This document shows positions 55,282-62,425 of a DNA stretch of 64,000 bases, one piece after another; the first letter of the stretch is position 1; every line of letters starts with the position of its first letter. The translations under genes and the position numbers were made by a program. The DNA is from Deltaproteobacteria bacterium (GTDB lineage Bacteria > Desulfobacterota > Desulfobacteria > Desulfobacterales > Desulfatirhabdiaceae), in assembly GCA_016219185.1 (NCBI GenBank), contig JACRBZ010000061.1, positions 1 through 64,000 of the forward strand. Direction: 5' to 3'. The notes beneath the pieces were generated by a model. It saw only the letters and a list, made by a program, of their open reading frames with translations, searched no databases and had not been told where the DNA came from.

Positions 55282-55291
55282 TGACCGGTCA
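55282..55291. promoter_or_regulatory. TGACCGGTCA palindrome, candidate TetR-type operator
   Basis: A perfect 10-bp palindrome in the 422-base divergent, AT-rich region 55174-55595, the only GC-rich block there. TetR-family acyl-CoA-gene repressors often bind GACCG-CGGTC type sites. The MerR-TetR fusion at 60905 is a natural candidate to bind it. Confidence 0.5.
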
Positions 55292-55328
55292 GTTGTTTAA
55301 AATAATCAATACAAAAAGCATTACCGTG

Positions 55329-55413
55329 TGTCAAGAAAAAAATGAAAGCACAAATATCAAATTAACATACTATAATTGTAGATATATAAATATTTTATAT
55401 TTTTTTCTTGACA
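55329..55413. promoter_or_regulatory. Divergent promoters nested in a 14-bp inverted repeat
   Basis: TGTCAAGAAAAAAA (55329-55342) and TTTTTTTCTTGACA (55400-55413) are exact reverse complements 57 bases apart. Each outer end is a consensus TTGACA -35 box facing outward, one for the minus-strand thiolase string and one for the plus-strand ligase string. The -10 elements are less clear: TTATTG or TATTAT on plus, TATTGA on minus. Confidence 0.55.
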
Positions 55414-55595
55414 AACCCAAACCAGAATTATTATTGTACATATAATATGAATATTCAGTCATTATATATGTCAACCATAACCTCCATCGCTGGATTTCCA
55501 GTTTCATTACTCAGATGGACATGCGTATAATGAATTGTCTGAACGACCTGATTCCTTGATTGGATGAAACCTTAACCCAAAACAGGAGTTCCACA

Positions 55596-57146
55596 ATGTA
55601 TGTACTTGGTGATGTTCCGAAAAAGGGAGCGACGCTGAATCCCGACAAAACGGCTATCGTCTTTGAGAACAGGCGGATTACTTTCAAAGAACTGGATGAG
55701 CGCGTCAACCGCCTGGCTAACGCGTTTATCGGTCTTGGGTGCAAAAAGGGTGACCGTCTCGCGATCCTGTCCGAAAACACCCATAAATACATGGAAGTAT
55801 ATTTTGCTGCCGCCAAGGCAGGCATGAGTGTGACGCCATTGAATTTCAGACTTTCCGACACCGAATTGGCCTACATTGTTAACGATAGTGAATCGGTGCT
55901 TTTTCTGGCCGGGGACGGTTATGAAGGCAGATCTAAAACGATCAAAAGCCAGTTGAAGCATATCAACAATTATATTTCATTGGATAACCATGCGGAAAGT
56001 CATCTGTTTTATGAGGATATTCTCCGGGAATCTTCGGTTGATGAGCCCAAAGTGCCGGTAAACGAAAATGATATGGCCATTCTTATGTACACCGGTGGCA
56101 CAACCGGCCTTCCCAAGGGGGTAATGCTGTCGCATAGAAATATCCTGAGTGCGATGTATGGTCTGATCATTTCCTTCACGATTACACGACACGACACGGA
56201 GTGTTTTATTCTTCCTCTTTTTCACATATCCCTCTGGCCGGTTCTTTGCGTTTTGATGGTTGGGGGGACGGCTGTCATTATCCGCCGTCCTGACCTCCAA
56301 ACCCTGCTCCAGGCCATTCAGAAGGAAAAATGTACGCACATTGTTCTGGTTCCGACGCTTTTAAACTGGATACTCGATCTTTCGAACATCGATGAATTCG
56401 ATCTCACCAGCCTCAGACTCATCACATATGCCGGCAGCCCGATGCCAGCCGAAATCCTTAAAAAATGCATCAGCAAATTCGGGAATATCTTTGCACAGGG
56501 TTATGGTCTGACCGAGGCTGCGCCGCTTGTTACAACCCTGCATTCGGAAGATCATTTTTTCGATGGACCCAAAGCCAAGTTGCTGATGAGCGTTGGTAAA
56601 GAGGGGGCCACAGTTAATGTGCGGGTAGTCGATGAGAACGATCAACCGGTCAATCCGGGGCAGGTAGGGGAGATTGTGGCCAGGGGGGAAAATATCATGA
56701 TGGGTTACTGGAAAAATCCCGATCTTACAACCCAGGCACTCAGGGGCGGCTGGCTTCATACCGGTGATTTGGGAACCCTCGATGAAGAAGGATATATCTA
56801 CCTGGTGGATCGAAAGGCGGATATGATCGTGACAGGGGGTGAAAACGTTTATCCAAAAGAGACCGAGGATATTCTTTATTCACACCCGGCCGTATTTGAG
56901 TGTGCGGTGGTTTCCGCTCCTGATGCAAAGTGGGGGGAACGGGTTCAGGCCGTCGTCGTTTTGAAAAATGGATGCCATGTCACTGAGGAGGAAATGATCA
57001 CATATTGCAAGCAAAGGCTTGCCGGATACAAATGTCCAAAGAAAATCGATTTCTGGGATGACCTGCCCAAGACAACAGTCGGCAAAATCAAAAGGAAGGA
57101 CGTCAAGAAACATTTCTGGGAAGGGTGCAAGAAAATGGTCGGATAA
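55596..57146 (+). CDS. AMP-forming acyl/aryl-CoA ligase
   Basis: 516 aa from the ATG at 55596 with AGGAG seven bases before it; the track start at 55560 is less supported. ANL-family motifs: MYTGGTTGLPKGVMLSH (P-loop), GYGLTEAAP, GWLHTGDLG, VDRKADMIVTGGENVYPKE and the adenylation Lys in TVGKIKRK. It activates a carboxylic acid to its CoA thioester. It is the first plus-strand gene of the divergent region, followed by the OYE paralogue 28 bases after its stop. The substrate is unknown. Confidence 0.92.
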   Translation: MYVLGDVPKKGATLNPDKTAIVFENRRITFKELDERVNRLANAFIGLGCKKGDRLAILSENTHKYMEVYFAAAKAGMSVTPLNFRLSDTELAYIVNDSESVLFLAGDGYEGRSKTIKSQLKHINNYISLDNHAESHLFYEDILRESSVDEPKVPVNENDMAILMYTGGTTGLPKGVMLSHRNILSAMYGLIISFTITRHDTECFILPLFHISLWPVLCVLMVGGTAVIIRRPDLQTLLQAIQKEKCTHIVLVPTLLNWILDLSNIDEFDLTSLRLITYAGSPMPAEILKKCISKFGNIFAQGYGLTEAAPLVTTLHSEDHFFDGPKAKLLMSVGKEGATVNVRVVDENDQPVNPGQVGEIVARGENIMMGYWKNPDLTTQALRGGWLHTGDLGTLDEEGYIYLVDRKADMIVTGGENVYPKETEDILYSHPAVFECAVVSAPDAKWGERVQAVVVLKNGCHVTEEEMITYCKQRLAGYKCPKKIDFWDDLPKTTVGKIKRKDVKKHFWEGCKKMVG

Positions 57147-57174
57147 AATGTATTCAAATAACAAGGAGAATGTC

Positions 57175-58566
57175 ATGGCGAAGAAAAAGCTCGAAAAACA
57201 GCATCTCAAGACAATTACGAGTCCCATCAAGATGGGAGAATTGGAATTAAAGAACCGCATGTGGTTGGCCCCCATGAACGAGACATTATCCGGGCACAAT
57301 GGCGAAATGACCGAGCAATGCATCTCCTATTTTGCGGCTCGTGCCAAAGGTGGCGCTGCCGTGGTGAGTACCGGCGCAGTCATGGGTACGGAGATGTGTT
57401 CAAAATATGTTTGGGGTCGAAATCTTGCCTGTTATCACCCCGGGCATATGCAGGGACTCACACTGCTGACAGATCGCATCCATTACTTTGGTTCCCTGGC
57501 ATGTGTCCAAATGACCATCGGCTTCGGCAGACAGGGGCACTCTCATCACCATGATGAACTGGTACCTTCAGCCTCCGCAGGTCTTCCCTACGAGATGGGT
57601 GTGGACAAGCAACCGGGCGGGGCTATCATTGCCTCATTTAAAGATGAGTATCCGCGGCAGGATATGGTCGGGCAGATGACCCGTGAAATGACGATCAACG
57701 AGATACGGAGCGAGCAGAAAGAGTTCGCCCATAGCTGCCAACTCGCATTGAAATCGGGTTTTGACATCATCGAGATCCATGCCCCTCACGGCTATCTGGA
57801 GCATTCATTTCTTTCCCCCGTAATAAACAAGCGTACTGATATGTACGGCGGCGAGTGGCGCAATCGAAAGCGGTTTTTAAATGAAGTGGCGGAGCAGATT
57901 CGGTATGCCTGTCCGGGTGCGGTCGTGGGAGCGCGCATCAGTAACATGGAATATTTTGAAGGCGGCCTGACAAAGGAAGAAATGATCGATGTGGCTCTGG
58001 ATCTCCAGGATCGGGGCCTTGACTATATCAATCTTTCATCCGGAGGCGGTTATGAAGAAACCTTTCTTTTAGTCCCTGATTCAGACCATGCCGAGCACCT
58101 GCCAGATATAGCCATGGGCTTTAAAAAAGCGTTGAAAGTACCGACGATTGTGGCTTCTCAGCATGATCCGATCCAATCAAACAAAGATATGGAAGCAGGA
58201 AAATTCGATATTGCCGCCCTGGGAAGGCAGCTCTTCATTGATCCCGAATACCCCAACAAGGTCATGAGGGGGGATTTGGATGAAATTAAAATCTGTACAC
58301 GCTGCAATACATGCCTTGCCCGTTGTCTGGCGGGAATCGGGCCTGGCTGCCCCCATAATCCGGAATTGGGCAGAGAATATGGGAATCCGGCATACATGAT
58401 CGGTCCGCGTCAAAAACACGAGCACGTCATTCCGCCGGCCATGAGAAAAAAACCAATGCCTGCATTGGATCGCCCCTGGTGGAAACCGGAGCTTCCAGCG
58501 CTAAAGAAACATTTCCGCAAATTCCGTGGACCGGGACCCGGACCCCGCAAGCCCTCGGCTGATTAG
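57175..58566 (+). CDS. Short OYE-family iron-sulfur flavoenzyme (copy 2)
   Basis: 463 aa from the ATG at 57175 with AAGGAG before it; the track frame starting at 57019 lies inside the ligase gene. It is strongly alike to the protein at 51102 over its whole length (LKNRMWLAPMNETLSGHNGEMTEQ here). It has EIHAPHGYLEHSFLSP, DMYGGEWRNRK and the cluster CTRCNTCLARC, and again ends without FAD/NAD(P) domains. The two copies flank the divergent promoter and may be two subunits of a hetero-oligomer or two consecutive reductases. The GltD-like protein at 62426 is a possible electron donor. Confidence 0.87.
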   Translation: MAKKKLEKQHLKTITSPIKMGELELKNRMWLAPMNETLSGHNGEMTEQCISYFAARAKGGAAVVSTGAVMGTEMCSKYVWGRNLACYHPGHMQGLTLLTDRIHYFGSLACVQMTIGFGRQGHSHHHDELVPSASAGLPYEMGVDKQPGGAIIASFKDEYPRQDMVGQMTREMTINEIRSEQKEFAHSCQLALKSGFDIIEIHAPHGYLEHSFLSPVINKRTDMYGGEWRNRKRFLNEVAEQIRYACPGAVVGARISNMEYFEGGLTKEEMIDVALDLQDRGLDYINLSSGGGYEETFLLVPDSDHAEHLPDIAMGFKKALKVPTIVASQHDPIQSNKDMEAGKFDIAALGRQLFIDPEYPNKVMRGDLDEIKICTRCNTCLARCLAGIGPGCPHNPELGREYGNPAYMIGPRQKHEHVIPPAMRKKPMPALDRPWWKPELPALKKHFRKFRGPGPGPRKPSAD

Positions 58567-58661
58567 ACAGGGATATTCAGAAAATCGGTCATCGGCCGTT
58601 TTTCACGGATCATTGGGATTTGAAATTGGCATCTGTTCCAAGCGCAATAGCCTATTTGCGA

Positions 58662-58848
58662 TTCATAATATATAAAGGGGGTCTGCATTTCGCTGGCCTA
58701 TTCCTGTAATAAGAATATGGATTTTCATTGTTCGCAACAAACTTTATATGAAGTCCCTCCTCCATATAGAGCAAGTGTCAGCAGAAATTATGACTGGGGT
58801 TCGGGTGTGGGTAGGCCAGCGAAATGGATGCCCCCTATATATCATTAT
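58662..58848. repeat. Long interrupted inverted repeat in the dehydrogenase leader
   Basis: CATTTCGCTGGCCTA (58686-58700) and TAGGCCAGCGAAATG (58812-58826) are perfect 15-bp arms. Beyond four mismatched bases each arm continues with GGGGG/CCCCC and then AT-rich sequence. About 110 bases lie between. The right arm ends about 25 bases before the dehydrogenase ATG. It may be a MITE-like insertion or a leader RNA structure. Nothing else is seen in the 306-base gap 58567-58872. Confidence 0.55.
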
Positions 58849-58872
58849 CAACGAGAAAAGGAATTTTGAGAA

Positions 58873-60045
58873 ATGGACTTTGGATTTACAAGAGATCAGA
58901 TTATGTTGCGTAAAAGCATGCGTGAATTCGTTGATAAGGAAATCAAAGGCGAATACGCTCGGGATCTGGATGACGACCTGTCGAAAATGTTCATTGACGA
59001 GTCCATGTGGCAAAAGATTAAGGATCTTGGGATTTTTGCCGCGTCGGTGCCTGAAGAATATGGCGGTTTGGGGGGAAGCATCATAGATGACGTGATTATT
59101 TCCGAGGAATTCGCCAGAGGCTCAACTGCCGTGGCAATGTCCTTCGGAGCCACGACCGGATTTGGCGCAAGGTCCATCCTCTTTGGCGGAACCGAGGAAC
59201 AAAAGAGACTTTACCTCCCACAGATCGCCGAGGGGGAAATAAAGTTTGCCATGGCCGTTACTGAACCGGCAGGCGGAACCGATTTGCTTGGGGCCATTAC
59301 AACGACTGCCAGACCCGAAGGCGACCATTTTATTGTCAGTGGCCAAAAAATATATATCACCAATGCCCACATGGCGGACTACATCCTAACCCTTGTCAGA
59401 ACAGATGAGACGACGCGGAAAAAATCTAAATCCTTGACGCTTTTTCTTATGCCGGTTAAAGATAACCCTGGTGTAAAGATTGTTCCCATGAAAAAGTTCA
59501 CCATCAAGGGCGCATCCGCCTGCGAGGTTTTTTTTGACAACGCCAAAGTGCCTGCCGAAAACATGGTGGGCGAACTCCATAATGGTTGGTATGTTCTTCT
59601 TAAAACTCTTAACCATGAAAGAATCATCGTGGCAGCCCTGACCAACGGGATAGGCCAGGCTGCACTTGAGGACATGGTGGCCTATGCAAAAAAGAGGGAA
59701 GCATTCGGCAGACCCATTGGGCAGTATCAATCGATTCAGCACAAAATAGCCGATACCGCAATGGAGCTGGAGTTAGCCAAACTCATTACCTACAAGGCTG
59801 CATGGCTCCTGGAGGCTGGAAAACCCTGCCATATGGAAGCGGTAATGGCAAAGGTGTTCAGCTCCGAGATGGCATTCAAGGCCGGCACAAGGGGTCTTGA
59901 TATTTTTGCAGGTTATGGAGTTACACTGGAATGTGATATGCAGAGGTATTTTAGAGATTCCAGGCAGTGTACGTTCTCTCCCATTTCGAACGAAATGGCG
60001 CGCAATTTTATCGCCGAGCAATTCGGTCTTCCAAAATCTTATTGA
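58873..60045 (+). CDS. Acyl-CoA dehydrogenase
   Basis: A 390-aa FAD enzyme. It starts DFGFTRDQIMLRKSMREFV and carries AVTEPAGGTD (FAD loop), KREAFGRPIGQYQSIQHKIAD and, as in isovaleryl/LCAD types, a Glu in the helix at LNHERIIVA. The MCAD catalytic loop is replaced by TFSPISNEM. It oxidises an acyl-CoA at C2-C3. AAGGAATTTTGAGAA precedes the ATG. It lies between the OYE copy 2 gene and an iron-sulfur flavoprotein, in one plus-strand string. Confidence 0.88.
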   Translation: MDFGFTRDQIMLRKSMREFVDKEIKGEYARDLDDDLSKMFIDESMWQKIKDLGIFAASVPEEYGGLGGSIIDDVIISEEFARGSTAVAMSFGATTGFGARSILFGGTEEQKRLYLPQIAEGEIKFAMAVTEPAGGTDLLGAITTTARPEGDHFIVSGQKIYITNAHMADYILTLVRTDETTRKKSKSLTLFLMPVKDNPGVKIVPMKKFTIKGASACEVFFDNAKVPAENMVGELHNGWYVLLKTLNHERIIVAALTNGIGQAALEDMVAYAKKREAFGRPIGQYQSIQHKIADTAMELELAKLITYKAAWLLEAGKPCHMEAVMAKVFSSEMAFKAGTRGLDIFAGYGVTLECDMQRYFRDSRQCTFSPISNEMARNFIAEQFGLPKSY

Positions 60046-60057
60046 TCGGGAGGCATC

Positions 60058-60903
60058 GTGAAGATTCTTGGAATCAGCGCCAGTTGTCGAAAATGGGGAA
60101 ATACGGAAATACTCATTCGTCACGTTTTACAGGGCGCGGCTGAGCAGGGAGCTGAAGTTCAGTTTCTGCGCTTGACCGACTTCACAATAAGCCAGTGCAA
60201 AGGATGCCTCACCTGTCTTTTCAAAGACCGGGATTGTATCATCCGCGATGATTTTGCCGTCATATTGGAGGCCCTGCGCCAGGCCGATGGCGTGGCGTTG
60301 GGCTCACCGATACACAACTTGTTCGCGGCCGGATCTGTGCAGATGTTAACGGCCAGACTATTTCGCCAAGCATACCATAGTGAATTTTCAGGAAAGGCGG
60401 GGGTTGCCATAACAATAGGCGGCATGCCGGGTTGGGAGGGCTGGGCACTGCCCCAGCTCGTCTCGTTCTTTCTTTCGCTTGGCATGCCGTTGGTGGATCA
60501 ATTTATTGGATACGGCCAAGGCCCGGGTGAAATTTTTTATGATATCCAATCCTGTAACAGGGCAATAGAAGCCGGAAAACTCATGGCTGGCGGAGAGACC
60601 AACTTCAGAGGCTGCCCCGGGACCTGCCCGGTTTGTCATTGTGATTTGGTATTCACCCGTGGTGATGGGCGGCCTTACTGCACGTTATGTGATCTTTCTG
60701 GAGCCTGGGTTGAGGAAGGAGGCACAAAACGATTTGTTCCCCTATCCGGATCTCGGCCTCGCTGGCAGACAATGCAGATTCGTGATCATTTTGACAACCT
60801 GATCCTTCCGTCCGGCAAACGCTTTTTGGGAAGAAAAGAAGAAATACAGGCAAAACTTGATGCCTTTCGGAAAGGAGCGGGTGGAAGCGATTCCCAGGAT
60901 TAA
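60058..60903 (+). CDS. Iron-sulfur flavoprotein with C-terminal zinc ribbon
   Basis: 281 aa with a GTG start behind CGGGAGG. The flavodoxin-like NADPH-FMN-reductase fold (KILGISASCRKWGNTEI) holds the compact Cys motif CKGCLTC...DC (about residues 48-60) of [4Fe-4S] flavoproteins. A C-terminal addition with CPGTCPVCHCD...YCTLCD (about 190-225) looks like a zinc ribbon or second metal site. It probably passes electrons between ferredoxin and the OYE or dehydrogenase enzymes of the string. Confidence 0.82.
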   Translation: MKILGISASCRKWGNTEILIRHVLQGAAEQGAEVQFLRLTDFTISQCKGCLTCLFKDRDCIIRDDFAVILEALRQADGVALGSPIHNLFAAGSVQMLTARLFRQAYHSEFSGKAGVAITIGGMPGWEGWALPQLVSFFLSLGMPLVDQFIGYGQGPGEIFYDIQSCNRAIEAGKLMAGGETNFRGCPGTCPVCHCDLVFTRGDGRPYCTLCDLSGAWVEEGGTKRFVPLSGSRPRWQTMQIRDHFDNLILPSGKRFLGRKEEIQAKLDAFRKGAGGSDSQD

Positions 60904-60904
60904 G

Positions 60905-62167
60905 ATGACTGAGAAAAAACTAAAGATTACCGACTTGGCAAGGTTAACAGGAGTCAGCAAATCGACGGTTCACCACTATCTGAATATGGGGCTTCTTCAT
61001 TCCGGCAAAAAAGAAGGGTTGAGTCAGGCTTTCTACGACTGGAGTCATCTCAGCAGACTGAAGCGAATTATTGAATTAAGTACAAATCAGAAGTTGCCTC
61101 TTTCAAGAATCAAAGAAGTTATCGCTCAAGAGAAAACCATGTCATCGCTTGCCTCCAAGGATTCCGCAGAGTCACTGATCACTGCGTTTGAGGAGGAAAA
61201 AAGGGTTACCCGTGCACAGAAAAGTGAATTGAAACGTGTTGAAATCATGGATGCGGCGATCGCTATTTTCTCAAAATTTGGTTATGAAAAAACCACCCTG
61301 GAAACTATTGCCGAATCACTGGACATCGCAAAAAGTACTGTCTACCTATATTTTGAGAGTAAAGAAAACCTATTCATGGATTGTATTGACAGGCTGACTG
61401 TGGTTGCGGTACCTGAGGAAGCCTGGGATGAATTGCGCAGGGAAAAACATTACCTGGCAAGGATAAAAAAGCGGGCTTTTGCTTTTCATAAAGCGTTCCA
61501 TAATTACATGGGAATTCTGACCATGACCAAGGCGTTGTTGGGTTGTGACAACGAAAAACTTGTGGAGAAGGCAAAAAACACCCTTTCTCTTATGACGTTA
61601 CCCATCGCAAAGGATATCCGCCGGGGCATCAACAGTGGAATTTTCAGGGAGATTAATGAAGAATTGGTCTCCCACTTCTTTCTTGCCATGGGCGAAGCGA
61701 TTGGGTTTCGCCTCATGATGGATTCCCGCTATACGATCGAACAGGCATTGGAGATCATGTTCGATTTCATATCCAAAGGCCTTTTAAAGACCGATCCCCA
61801 GGGCGTTACAGAACTTGAACCGGCTCCTGCCTGTTCCGGTGAAGTAACCGATTTAAAAGGGGTGACTTTCAGCGTTCAAAACATACGGTTTGGGGGACGG
61901 AGTTACCTGCCTGCAAAATTGGGAGAGGCAGATGTAAAAATCAATCCCAATGTGGTGCAGAATCTCCGTTTCTGTCGGAAGGGAAATTTTTTTTCCGCAG
62001 AGGTTACCGGCAAAGATGGCCAAATACAAACCGCAGAGGTAGATGGCACCCTGATCCTTTCAGGAGAGGTGTCTTTGGGCGGATTTTCCATAGAATTAAA
62101 AAGTGTCGCCAGTGTTATGGTTTTCAATGCTCAAAAACCATTGACGGAACTCCCCGTAAGGGCATGA
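60905..62167 (+). CDS. MerR-TetR fusion transcription regulator
   Basis: 420 aa from the ATG at 60905, one base after the previous stop; a GTG at 60881 behind AAAGGAG is an alternative. Residues 1-75 form a MerR-type winged helix (LKITDLARLTGVSKSTVHHYLNMGLL). About 105-155 form a TetR helix-turn-helix (IMDAAIAIFSKFGYEKTTLETIAESLDIAKSTVYLYF), then a TetR ligand domain. A final beta-rich segment (about 315-420) resembles neither. Two DNA-binding domains in one chain are unusual. It probably controls the divergent catabolic strings in response to an acyl-CoA or substrate. Confidence 0.85.
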   Translation: MTEKKLKITDLARLTGVSKSTVHHYLNMGLLHSGKKEGLSQAFYDWSHLSRLKRIIELSTNQKLPLSRIKEVIAQEKTMSSLASKDSAESLITAFEEEKRVTRAQKSELKRVEIMDAAIAIFSKFGYEKTTLETIAESLDIAKSTVYLYFESKENLFMDCIDRLTVVAVPEEAWDELRREKHYLARIKKRAFAFHKAFHNYMGILTMTKALLGCDNEKLVEKAKNTLSLMTLPIAKDIRRGINSGIFREINEELVSHFFLAMGEAIGFRLMMDSRYTIEQALEIMFDFISKGLLKTDPQGVTELEPAPACSGEVTDLKGVTFSVQNIRFGGRSYLPAKLGEADVKINPNVVQNLRFCRKGNFFSAEVTGKDGQIQTAEVDGTLILSGEVSLGGFSIELKSVASVMVFNAQKPLTELPVRA

Positions 62168-62425
62168 TCACGTCCTTACTCTATCGAAGCGCTTCCAAAA
62201 TATTTTTGGTTACTCATCCCGAATAACCATACCCGGAAATACCGGCACGTAAATGATCTGTTAGTACCCAAAATCCACGGATATTAAAAAACGTCCTTAA
62301 CAAACACGTCAATTTCCGCTACCAGGCTATTTGATCCTTTACGGATAGAAATGCCACCATTCATCAATGAATAATAAATATACATAACTCCTGATGTATT
62401 GAACGTATTCTAAAGGATTTTTTAA

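Noticed and set aside
57019-57174. Track start of OYE copy 2 inside the ligase gene
   Set aside because: The extension is out of family; AAGGAG precedes the ATG at 57175 and the paralogue starts at the same place.
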